Shown in pieces: positions 16,328-25,896 of a DNA stretch of 64,000 nt (the stretch's first letter is position 1; each line of letters starts with the position of its first letter). The notes below the pieces were generated by a model. That model had not been told where the DNA came from. It saw only the letters and a program-made list of their open reading frames with translations, and made no database searches. The translations under genes were made by a program, and so were the position numbers. The stretch comes from Pseudomonas sp. PDM04 (GTDB taxonomy: Bacteria > Pseudomonadota > Gammaproteobacteria > Pseudomonadales > Pseudomonadaceae), in NCBI RefSeq assembly GCF_014851765.1, contig NZ_JACVAI010000007.1:124001-188000 (forward strand), in the 5' to 3' direction.

Positions 16328-17680
16328 ATGGCCTTTGATTTTGACCTTTATGTGATTGGTGCCGGTTCCGGTGGTGTGCGGGCTGCGCGGTTCGCGGCGG
16401 GTTTTGGCGCCAAGGTGGCCGTGGCCGAGAGCCGCTACCTGGGCGGGACCTGTGTCAACGTTGGCTGCGTACCGAAAAAACTGCTGGTCTACGGTGCGCA
16501 CTTCGCCGAAGACTTCGAGCAGGCCTCGGGTTTTGGCTGGACGCTGGGCGAGGCCGGGTTCGACTGGGCAACGCTGATCGCCAACAAGGATCGCGAGATC
16601 AATCGCCTGAACGGCATTTACCGCAACCTGCTGGTCAACAGCGGCGTGACCCTGCATGAAGGCCACGCCAAAATCGTCGATCCGCACACGGTCGAAATCA
16701 AGGGTGAGCGGTTTACCGCGAAGAACATCCTGATTGCCACCGGCGGCTGGCCGCAGGTTCCGGAGATTCCGGGGCACGAGCATGCGATCAGTTCCAACCA
16801 GGCGTTTTTCCTCAAGGCGTTGCCGAAGCGGGTGCTGGTGGTGGGCGGCGGCTACATTGCCGTGGAATTCGCCGGGATCTTCCACGGTCTGGGCGCCGAG
16901 ACCACGTTGTTGTATCGCGGTGACCTGTTCCTGCGTGGCTTCGATGGCTCGGTGCGCAAGCATCTGCAGGAAGAATTGACCAAGCGTGGCCTGGACCTGC
17001 AGTTCAACGCAGACATCGAACGCATCGAAAAACTGGCCGACGGCAGCCTCAAGGCGACCCTCAAGGACGGTCGTGTGCTGGAGGCCGATTGCGTGTTCTA
17101 CGCCACGGGACGGCGTCCGATGCTGGACAACCTCGGGTTGGAAAACACCGGGGTAAAGCTCAACGAAAAAGGTTTCATCGAGGTCGATGAGCAATACCAG
17201 ACCGCCGAGCCGTCGATCCTGGCCTTGGGCGATGTGATCGGTCGGGTCCAGCTCACCCCGGTGGCACTGGCCGAAGGCATGGCCGTCGCGCGTCGCCTGT
17301 TCAAGCCTGAGCAGTATCGCCCGGTGGATTACACCATGATCCCGACGGCGGTGTTCAGCCTGCCGAACATCGGCACCGTCGGCCTGACCGAAGAAGAGGC
17401 CCGCAAAGCCGGGCACGAGGTGGTGATTTTCGAAAGCCGTTTCCGGCCGATGAAACTGACCCTGACCGATTGCCAGGAGCGCACTTTGATGAAGCTCGTG
17501 GTAGACGGCAAGACCGACAAGGTGCTGGGCTGTCACATGGTCGGACCGGATGCCGGAGAGATCGTGCAAGGCTTGGCGATTGCCCTGAAGGCCGGGGCCA
17601 CCAAGCGCGACTTCGACGACACCATCGGCGTGCACCCGACGGCTGCCGAAGAGTTCGTGACCCTGCGCACGCCGGTCTAG
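16328..17680 (+). CDS. gor: Glutathione-disulfide reductase
   Basis: 450 residues. FAD-binding GAGSGGVRAA at 11-20, redox disulfide C42-x4-C47 (GTCVNVGC), NADPH-binding GGGYIAVEFAG, second FAD contact GDVIG, and the C-terminal catalytic GVHPTAAEE. It reduces GSSG with NADPH. The ATG at 16328 was preferred to one 6 bases upstream because GAGGAG then sits 7 bases away. It forms an oxidative-stress block with the ahp genes downstream, though a REPIN separates them. Confidence 0.95.
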   Translation: MAFDFDLYVIGAGSGGVRAARFAAGFGAKVAVAESRYLGGTCVNVGCVPKKLLVYGAHFAEDFEQASGFGWTLGEAGFDWATLIANKDREINRLNGIYRNLLVNSGVTLHEGHAKIVDPHTVEIKGERFTAKNILIATGGWPQVPEIPGHEHAISSNQAFFLKALPKRVLVVGGGYIAVEFAGIFHGLGAETTLLYRGDLFLRGFDGSVRKHLQEELTKRGLDLQFNADIERIEKLADGSLKATLKDGRVLEADCVFYATGRRPMLDNLGLENTGVKLNEKGFIEVDEQYQTAEPSILALGDVIGRVQLTPVALAEGMAVARRLFKPEQYRPVDYTMIPTAVFSLPNIGTVGLTEEEARKAGHEVVIFESRFRPMKLTLTDCQERTLMKLVVDGKTDKVLGCHMVGPDAGEIVQGLAIALKAGATKRDFDDTIGVHPTAAEEFVTLRTPV

Positions 17681-17702
17681 AGCACCACCACGATCTTGAT
17701 CT

Positions 17703-17788
17703 TGTGGGAGCGAGCCTGCTCGCGATGCGGTCTGTCAGTGAGATTTCTGTATCTGACACACCGCATCGCGAGCAGGCTCGCTCCCACA
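17703..17788. repeat. REPIN
   Basis: Two inverted REP copies (TGTGGGAGCGAGCCTGCTCG and its complement) with a spacer that continues the pairing through GATGCGGTCTGTCAG and CTGACACACCGCATC. Nearly perfect 86-base hairpin between gor and ahpC; it could act as a terminator of gor. Confidence 0.9.
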
Positions 17789-17950
17789 GGAACATTGGGG
17801 GGAACATTTCTCAGATTCCTTTCTTCTATTAATAACGTCAGCTAATAGCGAAAACCGATCAGCAGCATCAGGTTTGCCAATGAGCCAACCGCCCGTCGAC
17901 CCGGTAAAGTTCTCTCCATCAACTTCACAACCCCTGACGGAGAGTCAACG

Positions 17951-18514
17951 ATGCCTATCATCAACAGCCAAGTTAAACCGTTCAAAGCTGACGCATTCAA
18001 AAATGGCGACTTCGTAAAAGTCTCGGACGCCGACCTGAAAGGCAAGTGGTCTGTCGTGTTCTTCTACCCAGCCGACTTCACCTTCGTGTGCCCAACCGAA
18101 CTGGAAGACCTGGCTGACAACTACGACGCGTTCCAGAAGCTGGGCGTCGAAATCTACAGCGTTTCCACTGACACCCACTTTGCCCACGCTGCCTGGCACA
18201 ACACTTCGCCAGCCATCGGCAAAATCCAGTACACCATGATCGGCGACCCGACCCACGCCATCTCCCGCAACTTCGACGTGCTGATCGAAGAAGCTGGTCT
18301 GGCTGACCGTGGCACTTTCGTGATCAACCCTGAAGGCCAGATCAAGATCGTTGAACTGAACGACGGCGGCGTTGGCCGTGACGCTTCCGAGCTGCTGCGC
18401 AAAATCAAGGCTGCTCAATACGTCGCTGCTCACCCAGGCCAGGTCTGCCCAGCCAAGTGGAAAGAAGGCGAGGCCACTCTGGCTCCGTCCCTGGACCTGG
18501 TCGGCAAGATCTAA
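17951..18514 (+). CDS. ahpC: Alkyl hydroperoxide reductase subunit AhpC
   Basis: 187 residues, a typical 2-Cys peroxiredoxin. Peroxidatic Cys47 in FTFVCPTE and resolving Cys in GQVCPAKW near 166, which matches AhpC1/Prx1 spacing. It reduces hydrogen peroxide and organic peroxides and is recycled by AhpF. The codon use is highly adapted, as expected for an abundant protein. A good GGAGAGTCAACG ribosome binding site lies before the ATG. A terminator separates it from ahpF, so the two may be unequally expressed. Confidence 0.97.
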   Translation: MPIINSQVKPFKADAFKNGDFVKVSDADLKGKWSVVFFYPADFTFVCPTELEDLADNYDAFQKLGVEIYSVSTDTHFAHAAWHNTSPAIGKIQYTMIGDPTHAISRNFDVLIEEAGLADRGTFVINPEGQIKIVELNDGGVGRDASELLRKIKAAQYVAAHPGQVCPAKWKEGEATLAPSLDLVGKI

Positions 18515-18580
18515 GTCCATGACACGCTTCACAGGGCGGTACTCCGCACCTCTTCAGTAAGCTGCACCGCCCAGTAAAGA

Positions 18581-18612
18581 CGCCCGGGCGAGATTCGCTC
18601 GGGCGTTTTTTT
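18581..18612 (+). terminator. Rho-independent terminator between ahpC and ahpF
   Basis: CGCCCGGGCGA-GAT-TCGCTCGGGCG (11-bp stem with one G-T pair) followed by seven T. It probably lowers ahpF expression relative to ahpC. Confidence 0.9.
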
Positions 18613-18640
18613 ATGCACGCAATCAAAGGAAATCGCCCGT

Positions 18641-20206
18641 ATGTTGGACGCCAATCTTAAAGCCCAGTTGAAATCGTACCTGGAACGGGTCACCCAACCG
18701 ATCGAGATCGTTGCTTCTCTCGACGACGGTGCGAAATCCCAGGAAATGCTCGAACTGCTGAAAGACGTTGCCAGTCTTTCCACTCAAATTACCTTGCTCG
18801 ACAACGGTGACGATGCACGCAAGCCATCGTTCTCGATCAATCGACCCGGTCAGGACATCAGCCTGCGTTTCGCCGGCATCCCGATGGGTCACGAATTCAC
18901 CTCGTTGGTGCTGGCCCTGCTGCAAGTCGGCGGCCACCCTTCGAAAGCCAGTGCCGAAGTGATCGAACAGATCCGCTCGCTCAAGGGTGAGTTCAACTTC
19001 GAGACTTACTTCTCGCTGTCCTGCCAGAACTGCCCGGACGTGGTCCAGGCGTTGAACCTGATGGCGGTACTGAACCCGAACATCCGCCACGTCGCCATCG
19101 ACGGCGCGTTGTTCCAGGCCGAAGTCGATGATCGCAAGATCATGGCCGTGCCCAGCATCTACCTCAACGGCGAAGTGTTCGGCCAGGGCCGCATGGGCCT
19201 GGAAGAGATCCTCGCCAAGATCGACACCAGCGGTGCCGAGCGCCAGGCCGAGAAAATCAGCGCCAAGGACGCCTTTGACGTGCTGGTGGTCGGCGGTGGC
19301 CCGGCCGGTGCGTCGGCGGCGATCTACGCGGCCCGTAAAGGCATCCGTACCGGTGTCGCGGCCGAGCGTTTTGGCGGTCAGGTGCTCGACACCATGGCCA
19401 TCGAAAACTTCATCTCCGTGCAGGAGACCGAAGGTCCGAAACTGGCCAGCGCCCTGGAAGAACACGTCAAGCAGTACGACGTCGACATCATGAACCTGCA
19501 GCGGGCCAGCGCGCTGATCCCGGCGAAAAACCCCGGCGAGCTGCACGAAGTGCGCTTCGAAAGCGGTGCCAGCCTGAAAACCAAGGCGCTGATCCTGGCC
19601 ACCGGTGCACGCTGGCGTGAAATGGGCGTGCCGGGCGAGCAGGAATACAAAGCCAAAGGCGTGTGTTTCTGCCCGCACTGCGACGGCCCGCTGTTCAAGG
19701 GCAAGCGTGTGGCGGTCATCGGCGGCGGCAACTCCGGCGTTGAAGCGGCGATTGACCTGGCGGGTATTGTCAGCCATGTCACGTTGCTGGAGTTCGACAG
19801 CAAGCTGCGCGCCGATGCCGTGCTGCAACGCAAGCTGTTCAGCCTGCCCAACGTCGATGTCATCACCAGCGCGCTGACCAGCGAAGTGAAGGGTGACGGC
19901 GAGAAGGTCACCGGCCTGGTCTACAAGGACCGTGATTCAGGTGAGTTCAATACGGTCAACCTCGAAGGTATCTTCGTGCAGATCGGTTTGCTGCCCAACA
20001 CCGACTGGCTCAAAGGCACTGTCGAGTTGTCGCCCCGTGGCGAAATCATCGTCGATGCCCGTGGCGAGACTTCGCTGCCGGGTGTGTTCGCCGCCGGTGA
20101 CGTGACCACCGTGCCGTACAAGCAGATCGTGATCGCCGTGGGCGAGGGTGCCAAGGCTTCCCTGAGCGCGTTCGACCACCTGATCCGCACTTCGGCCCCG
20201 GCTTGA
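18641..20206 (+). CDS. ahpF: Alkyl hydroperoxide reductase subunit AhpF
   Basis: 521 residues. The N-terminal tandem thioredoxin folds (1-200) carry Cys128-x2-Cys131 (SCQNC); the rest is a thioredoxin-reductase-like flavoprotein with FAD site GGGPAGASAAIYAA, NADH site GGGNSGVEAA and redox pair CPHC near 345. Electrons pass from NADH through FAD and both disulfides to AhpC. Normal length. It follows ahpC behind a terminator and ends in one of its own. Confidence 0.97.
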   Translation: MLDANLKAQLKSYLERVTQPIEIVASLDDGAKSQEMLELLKDVASLSTQITLLDNGDDARKPSFSINRPGQDISLRFAGIPMGHEFTSLVLALLQVGGHPSKASAEVIEQIRSLKGEFNFETYFSLSCQNCPDVVQALNLMAVLNPNIRHVAIDGALFQAEVDDRKIMAVPSIYLNGEVFGQGRMGLEEILAKIDTSGAERQAEKISAKDAFDVLVVGGGPAGASAAIYAARKGIRTGVAAERFGGQVLDTMAIENFISVQETEGPKLASALEEHVKQYDVDIMNLQRASALIPAKNPGELHEVRFESGASLKTKALILATGARWREMGVPGEQEYKAKGVCFCPHCDGPLFKGKRVAVIGGGNSGVEAAIDLAGIVSHVTLLEFDSKLRADAVLQRKLFSLPNVDVITSALTSEVKGDGEKVTGLVYKDRDSGEFNTVNLEGIFVQIGLLPNTDWLKGTVELSPRGEIIVDARGETSLPGVFAAGDVTTVPYKQIVIAVGEGAKASLSAFDHLIRTSAPA

Positions 20207-20226
20207 CGCCAAGGCCTGAAACACAA

Positions 20227-20256
20227 AACCCCATGAGCGATCATGGGGTTTTTTTT
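20227..20256 (+). terminator. Rho-independent terminator of ahpF
   Basis: AACCCCATGA-GCGA-TCATGGGGTT, a 10-bp perfect stem followed by an eight-T run including the end of the stem. Confidence 0.9.
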
Positions 20257-20273
20257 GCTTCGCACATTTCAAC

Positions 20274-20362
20274 TGTGGGAGCGAGCCTGCTCGCGATATC
20301 GGTACGTCAGTCAACGAGGTCGTGAATGATATTCCGCAATCGCGAGCAGGCTCGCTCCCACA
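20274..20362. repeat. REPIN
   Basis: Inverted REP pair (TGTGGGAGCGAGCCTGCTCG ... CGAGCAGGCTCGCTCCCACA) with a less well paired centre than the other copies. It lies between the convergent ahpF and gloA genes. Confidence 0.9.
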
Positions 20363-20394
20363 AAAGAAGGTCCGCAGGTGTTTCGAACCGGGCC

Positions 20395-20916
20395 TTACAA
20401 CGGCGCCGGCTGAATGATTTCAACCCAATATGCATCCGGGTCCTTGATGAAGGCCAGGCTTTTCATGCGACCGTCGCTCAGGCGTTTCTGGAAATCGCAG
20501 CCCAGGGCCTCGAATCGCTCGCACGCCGCGACGATGTCCGGTACCGAGATGCAGATATGGCCGAATCCGCGCGGGTCGGTGTTGCCGTTGTGGTAGGCGA
20601 AGTCCGGGTCGTTTTCGGTGCCGTGGTTGTGGGTCAGTTCCAGGATGCCGGGAATCGATTTCATCCATTCGGTACGGGCAGCAGCATCGGCCGGGATCTG
20701 GTCCTTGTCGACCAGCGCCAGGAAGTACAGGCTGAATTCGGCTTCCGGAAAGTCGCGTTTTTCCACCAGCGAGAAACCCAGAATGCGCGTGTAGAAGTCC
20801 AGGGACTTGGTGATGTCCTTGACCCGCAGCATGGTGTGGTTGAAGACGAACTTGTGGGTCGCGGTATCCGGCTGGGCAGTCACGCCGGGAAAGGTGTTCA
20901 ATTCGTGCAGGCTCAT
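20395..20916 (-). CDS. gloA: Lactoylglutathione lyase (glyoxalase I)
   Basis: 173 residues with two glyoxalase half-folds. Metal-ligand positions can be seen at the FNHTMLRVKD strand (His), ELTHNHGTEND (Glu), FGHICISVPD (His) and YWVEIIQP (Glu). It converts the methylglyoxal-glutathione hemithioacetal to lactoylglutathione. The length is that of the long, zinc-type GloA found in Pseudomonas and eukaryotes rather than the 135-residue E. coli form. A GGAGGGCCC site precedes the ATG. Confidence 0.93.
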   Translation of the reverse strand: MSLHELNTFPGVTAQPDTATHKFVFNHTMLRVKDITKSLDFYTRILGFSLVEKRDFPEAEFSLYFLALVDKDQIPADAAARTEWMKSIPGILELTHNHGTENDPDFAYHNGNTDPRGFGHICISVPDIVAACERFEALGCDFQKRLSDGRMKSLAFIKDPDAYWVEIIQPAPL

Positions 20917-21060
20917 GGGCCCTCCGTAAACAAGTGGGGCTAACGAATGGTGCCAATGATACGCAAGGGGGCTGGCATCACCAAACCCAATGCGTCGGCT
21001 ATTGCCTGGGCCGCAGCCTGGGCTCAGACTTTGCGGTTCAATCCGCGAGTGTTCATTGCA

Positions 21061-21585
21061 ATGATCCGATCCTGTAAATCGCTGTTGGTTCTGGTTGGGC
21101 TGCTGTCAGGCATCAGCGTTGCGCAGGCCGATGCCCCCGTCGTCAGCTGGCCGCAGGGCTGGGAGATCGAAGCGGTCCCGCAGGATGATGCCAGGCCCCA
21201 GGTGTTCCGGCAGCGCGCAGTGAAACACGATCAGGGCGGTACGCCGGTCATGGTCATGGAGTTGACTACCACCCCCGTGGACAGCGGGCACCAGGTCAAT
21301 TTGCAGGGCGTGTTGCTGGAGATGCGCAAATCCGTGCAAAAGGACTTCTTTCAGGGCGGCTATCAAAGCGTGTGCAATAAAATTCATCCGGCGACCCTGA
21401 GCCGGCTAACGGCGCTGGAAACCACCTGTACGATTACCCAGAATGGCCGACATGTGCTTTCGCAAACATTGGTCGCGGCGGTGGATGCCGATAAGGCGTA
21501 TGTTTTTTCCTACGCGGGGCAAGCCGAAGCTTATAAGGCCAGCGAGGACGAAATAGCACTCGCTCGCAACAGTCTGAAACTTTAG
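21061..21585 (+). CDS. Periplasmic DUF4946-type protein
   Basis: 174 residues starting MIRSCKSLLVLVGLL. A Sec signal peptide (1-23, cleavage after AQA) is clear, so I chose this ATG although the ribosome binding site is weak; the frame is open further upstream. The mature part (APVVSWPQGWEIE onward) matches the secreted DUF4946 family of Pseudomonas, whose function is unknown. Two cysteines (VCNKIH and ETTCTIT) could form a disulfide. Single gene. Confidence 0.75.
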   Translation: MIRSCKSLLVLVGLLSGISVAQADAPVVSWPQGWEIEAVPQDDARPQVFRQRAVKHDQGGTPVMVMELTTTPVDSGHQVNLQGVLLEMRKSVQKDFFQGGYQSVCNKIHPATLSRLTALETTCTITQNGRHVLSQTLVAAVDADKAYVFSYAGQAEAYKASEDEIALARNSLKL

Positions 21586-21704
21586 TTGGCACGGGTGTGT
21601 CATCGAGCATTGGGCAGTTTTACAGGCCCAAAAGGATTAAGCACAAAGTTAATCGGCAAGTAGTCTATTGATCGATTCAAATCGTTGCATTTGTTGAGTA
21701 TCCA

Positions 21705-21733
21705 AGAAAAAGCCCTGCATCAAGCAGGGCTTT
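21705..21733 (-). terminator. Terminator of the MvaT-like gene
   Basis: AAAGCCCTGC-ATCAA-GCAGGGCTTT at 21709-21733; on the minus strand it is followed by TTCTT. It lies 20 bases after the stop codon. Confidence 0.8.
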
Positions 21734-21752
21734 GTGTGTTTACCGGGCGTGC

Positions 21753-22112
21753 TTAGCGCACCCAGGAATCAACGGTGGACGCGCCGTATTTTTCCTTCCA
21801 GGCTTTCAGCCCACGGTGGTTGCCGCCCTTGGTTTCAATCAGTTCACCGGTGTGCGGGTTCTGATAGACCTTGACCACGCGAGCGCGGCGGGTTTTCGGT
21901 GCGGTGGCCTGCTGCAAGCCGGACTTCGGGTTCGGATCGAGAATGGCGACGATGTCACGCAGGGTCTTGCCGTAGGTTTTCATCAGCGCCTGGAGCTTTT
22001 CTTCGAATTCGATTTCTTTCTTGAGCCCGGCATCGTTCTTCAGGGATTCCAGCTGTTTGAGCTGTTCTTGAAGGGCTTTTTCAGCTGCACGAAATTCAGC
22101 GAGTCTGGACAA
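21753..22112 (-). CDS. MvaT/MvaU-family nucleoid-associated silencer
   Basis: 119 residues. The N-terminal coiled coil (1-60) mediates oligomerisation. A linker follows, then the C-terminal AT-hook-like DNA-binding domain with the family signature NPHTGE-x3-TKGGNHRGLKAWK (85-106). MvaT proteins are the H-NS functional analogues of Pseudomonas and silence AT-rich DNA. The start is a TTG at 22112: GGAGTAAAGA lies 3 bases upstream, and MSRLAEF is the usual family N-terminus. Pseudomonads carry several paralogues; I cannot tell which one this is. Confidence 0.92.
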   Translation of the reverse strand: MSRLAEFRAAEKALQEQLKQLESLKNDAGLKKEIEFEEKLQALMKTYGKTLRDIVAILDPNPKSGLQQATAPKTRRARVVKVYQNPHTGELIETKGGNHRGLKAWKEKYGASTVDSWVR

Positions 22113-22347
22113 TATCTTTACTCCAATAGTGTGTTTGGCTGATACCAACCGCAAACAAAGCTATAAGCCAAGAGCCTTGAAGCGACTCGGTGATAAGTGG
22201 CTCACCTGCCAATCTAGCGCAGGCAGGAAAAATTGTAGTAGTTAATGGCCGAAGAGTAAATCCTGACTTTTTCTTCATGTAACAAGAAGGGCTGTTTTGA
22301 TTCAAGACGGTGCGTGGTTTCGTTGTTCTGTCGCATAAAGTCGCTAG

Positions 22348-23874
22348 TTAATGATGAGTTAATGCGTAAATGAAGTCTGCCCCGGGCATCGGCCGGCCGA
22401 ACAGATAACCTTGCAGGAAGTTGACGCCATGGGCACTCAGGTACTCGCTTTGTTCGGTGGTCTCCACGCCCTCGGCAACGATGCCCAGGTCGAGCTTGGC
22501 CGACAGTTCGATGACGCTGTCCAGAATGTGTCGCGACAGGGCGTCGGCGCCGATCATGGCAACGAAACTCTGGTCGATCTTCAGGAAGTCCACGTTGAAC
22601 TGGCGCAAGTAGACCAGGCTGGAATGACCGGTGCCAAAGTCGTCGAGGGCGATCATCACGCCCAGTTGGTGAAGCTGCTCGAACAGTTGCAGGGTCATGG
22701 CTGTTGGCTCGATAAGCTGGCGTTCGGTCAACTCCAGCACCAGGTGAATGGAGCCTGGTGCAAATGCGCCGAGAAATGTCCGGCAATCTTCGACCAGTGC
22801 CAGGCTCTGGCAATGGCTGGCCGAGATGTTGATGCCTATGTGGAACGGTTCCTTGAATGCAGGGGAAAGGGGGCCCAGCAGCTGTGCTGTTTGCTGCATC
22901 AATGAGCGCGTCATCGGTACGATCAGGCCGGAGTGCTCGGCAAACGGGATGAACAGGTCCGGCCGCACCAGGCCTTCCTTGGGATGGTTCCAGCGCATCA
23001 ACACTTCTGCTCCCGACCACTGTTTGCTGATGCCATGCACCACGGGCTGGAAGTAAGGCACGAACTCCCCGGCATCCAGTGCACGCTGGAGCTCGTGGCT
23101 GGGCGACGAGGTACGCTGTTGCACGCTCTGTGCAATCAGCGCGGACACGGCGCCAAAAAAGATCAGCAGACTGAACAGCGACGGGTAATGGCTGCGCATG
23201 TAGCGCCAAGTCTCGCCTTCGGGGAAACCTGCCGTGACCCAATAGCCATATCGCTGGGAAGCCCGTTGGTTTTCGGCCACGGGCAGTGCGGGAGAATCGC
23301 CCTGATGAACCTTGCCGTCTGCCGATAGCCAATGTGGGCCAACACGCAACAACAGCACGGTGTTACGGCCGATCAGGCGCAGCACGTTAGCCAGGTGATA
23401 ACCGTCGAGGGTGGTCAGCGCGCCCTGTTTTCCTTGGTTGAGGCGGTACACCAGCAAGGCGGTGTCCGGCGTGACGGGGTTGCCGTTCATCAGCCACAAG
23501 GTGCCCTGGTTATAGTCATCGGCATTGACCTTCTCCTGGTGCTCGCCGAACAACGAGCTGCAATAGAGGTTGTCTTCCCAGACCAGGTTGGTCGAACGCA
23601 CGAACGGACGGCGGGTGACCTGTTCGCGCAAGGCCAGTTTCACCGCTTCGCAAGGCTGGCCAGCCAGCGGCAACAACTCACGGGCGGCCTGGGCGGTGTT
23701 GTCGAGCATCAGGTCGAACTGGCGAATGGCTTCTTCGGCGGTCACACGGGTGCTTTGCTCGAGCGCACGCTGCGCTTGCAGGCAAAGAATGGCGAACCCC
23801 AGGCCTATTGGAAGCAAGCCGCACAATACGGTCACGAGCAGGCGGCTACGGCGGGTTTTGATGGTCAATGGCAT
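22348..23874 (-). CDS. Membrane-bound CSS-motif c-di-GMP phosphodiesterase (EAL domain)
   Basis: 508 residues. A membrane helix (13-33), a periplasmic CSS domain (about 40-235) with the eponymous motif YCSSLFG, a second helix (about 237-255) and a cytoplasmic EAL domain (265-505). The EAL catalytic residues look complete: EVLMRW, NISAS, ELTERQ, DDFGTG, KIDQSF, AEGVET and QGYLFGRP. In the CSS class the periplasmic disulfide state controls the phosphodiesterase and the protein's stability. No GGDEF domain. It should lower c-di-GMP and favour motility. Single gene. Confidence 0.92.
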   Translation of the reverse strand: MPLTIKTRRSRLLVTVLCGLLPIGLGFAILCLQAQRALEQSTRVTAEEAIRQFDLMLDNTAQAARELLPLAGQPCEAVKLALREQVTRRPFVRSTNLVWEDNLYCSSLFGEHQEKVNADDYNQGTLWLMNGNPVTPDTALLVYRLNQGKQGALTTLDGYHLANVLRLIGRNTVLLLRVGPHWLSADGKVHQGDSPALPVAENQRASQRYGYWVTAGFPEGETWRYMRSHYPSLFSLLIFFGAVSALIAQSVQQRTSSPSHELQRALDAGEFVPYFQPVVHGISKQWSGAEVLMRWNHPKEGLVRPDLFIPFAEHSGLIVPMTRSLMQQTAQLLGPLSPAFKEPFHIGINISASHCQSLALVEDCRTFLGAFAPGSIHLVLELTERQLIEPTAMTLQLFEQLHQLGVMIALDDFGTGHSSLVYLRQFNVDFLKIDQSFVAMIGADALSRHILDSVIELSAKLDLGIVAEGVETTEQSEYLSAHGVNFLQGYLFGRPMPGADFIYALTHH

Positions 23875-23989
23875 TCGCGAAACCTGTCACGATGGAGGAG
23901 GGCCCTGTCATGCTCGAAGGGCAGCGGCGCGCCTCCCGGGAAGCGTGCGGTCCATGGCCATGATAGTTGGCCTTCGACGCCTGTGTGGT

Positions 23990-24862
23990 TCAACGGTATT
24001 GCAGGCTGCAGGCGAGTTTGATGAAGGCCAGCGTCGCCGGTGACGACTGGCGCCGGTCCAGCACGGCCAGGCCGACCTGACGGGTAACGACCGGCGTCAG
24101 CGGTTTTTTCACGTAGTGGCTGTCAGCGGTGTCGGGCAATGATCCTTCAGCGACCAGGGTCACGGCGTCGCCGCGCGCCACGGTATCCAGTGTGCTGAGC
24201 AGTTGCGAGCACCGGTAACGAATGTTGGGGGTCAGTTGCGCCGCGCTGAACAACCGCGAAACCAGTTCCGAAGAGCCGGCTTCGGTCAGCACGAACGGGT
24301 CGTTGCACAGGTCGCTAAGGCTTACGCTGTCGCGAACTGACAGGGGATGCCCGGTGGGGAGCAACGCGACCATCTGGTCCTGGATCAGCGCAAAGGTGTC
24401 GAAGCGCTCCTGCGGCAGCACCACGAAACCGATGTCGATGCGGCGTTCTTCCAGCCATTGCAGGACCTGGCGGTCAGGGCCTTCATCGATGTGCACCTCG
24501 ATACCCGGATGAGCGGCGCGATAGTGTTGCAGGATCATCGGCAGCAACTTGATCGACGATGTCGGGCCGAATGAGCCGATGCGCAGGGTGCCGCGTTTCA
24601 TGCCGCGGGCGTCTGCCGCTTCCTGGCGCAGGGTGTTGGCCAGGCCGAGCATCGCCCGGGCACGCAGCAGCAGCTGTTGGCCGATGTCGCTGAGTTCCAC
24701 CTGGGACTGGTGCCGGCGCAACAGTTCGACCCCCAGCTCCTGCTCCAGCGATTTGAGGGCGTGTGACACCGCTGATTGGGAAATCCCCAGGCGATGAGCC
24801 GCCGCCGTGAAGCCGTGGAGCTCGGCCACCAGCGAGAAGATCTCGAGTTGGGTGAGGGTCAT
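23990..24862 (-). CDS. LysR-family transcriptional regulator
   Basis: 290 residues. The N-terminal winged helix-turn-helix (1-60: LEIFSLVAELHGFTAAAHRL, SQSAVSHALKSLEQELG) and a type 2 periplasmic-binding-like effector domain (90-290). Divergent from an EamA transporter across 76 AT-rich bases, a classic arrangement in which the LysR protein controls the transporter and itself. Effector unknown. Confidence 0.92.
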   Translation of the reverse strand: MTLTQLEIFSLVAELHGFTAAAHRLGISQSAVSHALKSLEQELGVELLRRHQSQVELSDIGQQLLLRARAMLGLANTLRQEAADARGMKRGTLRIGSFGPTSSIKLLPMILQHYRAAHPGIEVHIDEGPDRQVLQWLEERRIDIGFVVLPQERFDTFALIQDQMVALLPTGHPLSVRDSVSLSDLCNDPFVLTEAGSSELVSRLFSAAQLTPNIRYRCSQLLSTLDTVARGDAVTLVAEGSLPDTADSHYVKKPLTPVVTRQVGLAVLDRRQSSPATLAFIKLACSLQYR

Positions 24863-24938
24863 GAGTTTTTACTCATTTTACGATTATCAAGTATTAGTCA
24901 AATTATACGTCATCGTTGAGTTTCGGATCCGCCAACCT

Positions 24939-25880
24939 ATGAAGACGTATGAATACCCCCTCGCAACCCGCTCCGTGGCGGTGTACTGCACACTGGCTGC
25001 CGTGACCATGATCTGGGGCGGCACTTTTGTCGCCGGGCGATTTCTGGCGGACAGTCTCAGCCCTTTGTTCGCCGCCAGCCTGCGATTCCTGCTGGCCAGT
25101 GCCGCGTTGTGGCTGTTCCTGCTGGTGGCCCGGGTGCCTTGGCTGCGGCCCAGCGCCAGGCAGTGGCTGCAACTGGCGCTGCTCGGCTTTTTCGGTATCT
25201 TTTTCTACAACTTGTGCTTCTTTTATGGCCTGCAGTACATCAACGCGTCCCGAGCGTCGCTGATTGTGGCGCTGAACCCGGCGGTGATCGGGCTGGCTTC
25301 GTGGCTATTGTTCAAGGAGCGCCTGGGCCCGACGAAGGTCCTGGGCATCGCCATCTGCATCGCAGGAGCGAGCCTGGTGATTGTCAGCCGTCACCCGACG
25401 CTGCTGGCCGGCCATGCCGATGCATGGATCGGCGACCTGCTGATTTTCGGTTGCGTGCTGGGCTGGGGGATTTACTCGCTGTTCTGCAAGGAGTTGAACC
25501 AGGCGCTGGGGCCAGTGCGGACCGTGACGTATTCGATCTGGCTGGGCACGGCGATGCTCTGGGTGGCCTGCGCGGTCAGAGGTGAATTGAGCGTTTCGGC
25601 GCTGGTGGGGCTGGGTTCGCCGCAATGGTTGAGCCTGATTTACCTCGGTGTCCTGGGCTCGGCGCTGGCCTATATCGGCTACTACGACGGCTTGCGCAAA
25701 ATCGGTGCGACACGCTCTGGCGTGTTCATCGCCCTGAACCCGCTGACAGCGGTCATACTCGGTGCGCTCCTGCTGGACGAGCAGTTGACCCTGGTGATGT
25801 GCCTGGGCGGCGGGCTGATCCTGGCAGGGATTTTCCTGTGCAACAAACCCCTTGCGCGGGTGGCGAAAAAGGGGATTTGA
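24939..25880 (+). CDS. EamA/DMT-family transporter
   Basis: 313 residues, ten predicted membrane helices in two EamA repeats (about 20-150 and 165-300). Motifs such as TMIWGGTFVAGRFL and the repeat-2 YIGYYDGLRKIGATRSGVFIALNPL are typical. These carriers export amino acids, metabolites or toxic analogues. The ATG at 24939 was chosen because the conserved N-terminus begins there; the open frame extends upstream into the LysR gene. Likely under the divergent LysR regulator. Substrate unknown. Confidence 0.88.
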   Translation: MKTYEYPLATRSVAVYCTLAAVTMIWGGTFVAGRFLADSLSPLFAASLRFLLASAALWLFLLVARVPWLRPSARQWLQLALLGFFGIFFYNLCFFYGLQYINASRASLIVALNPAVIGLASWLLFKERLGPTKVLGIAICIAGASLVIVSRHPTLLAGHADAWIGDLLIFGCVLGWGIYSLFCKELNQALGPVRTVTYSIWLGTAMLWVACAVRGELSVSALVGLGSPQWLSLIYLGVLGSALAYIGYYDGLRKIGATRSGVFIALNPLTAVILGALLLDEQLTLVMCLGGGLILAGIFLCNKPLARVAKKGI

Positions 25881-25896
25881 TACAGGAGGCGGACAA

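Noticed and set aside
16100..17635. A 511-codon minus-strand frame opposite gor
   Set aside because: Shadow of galU end and gor, which have complete catalytic motifs on the plus strand.
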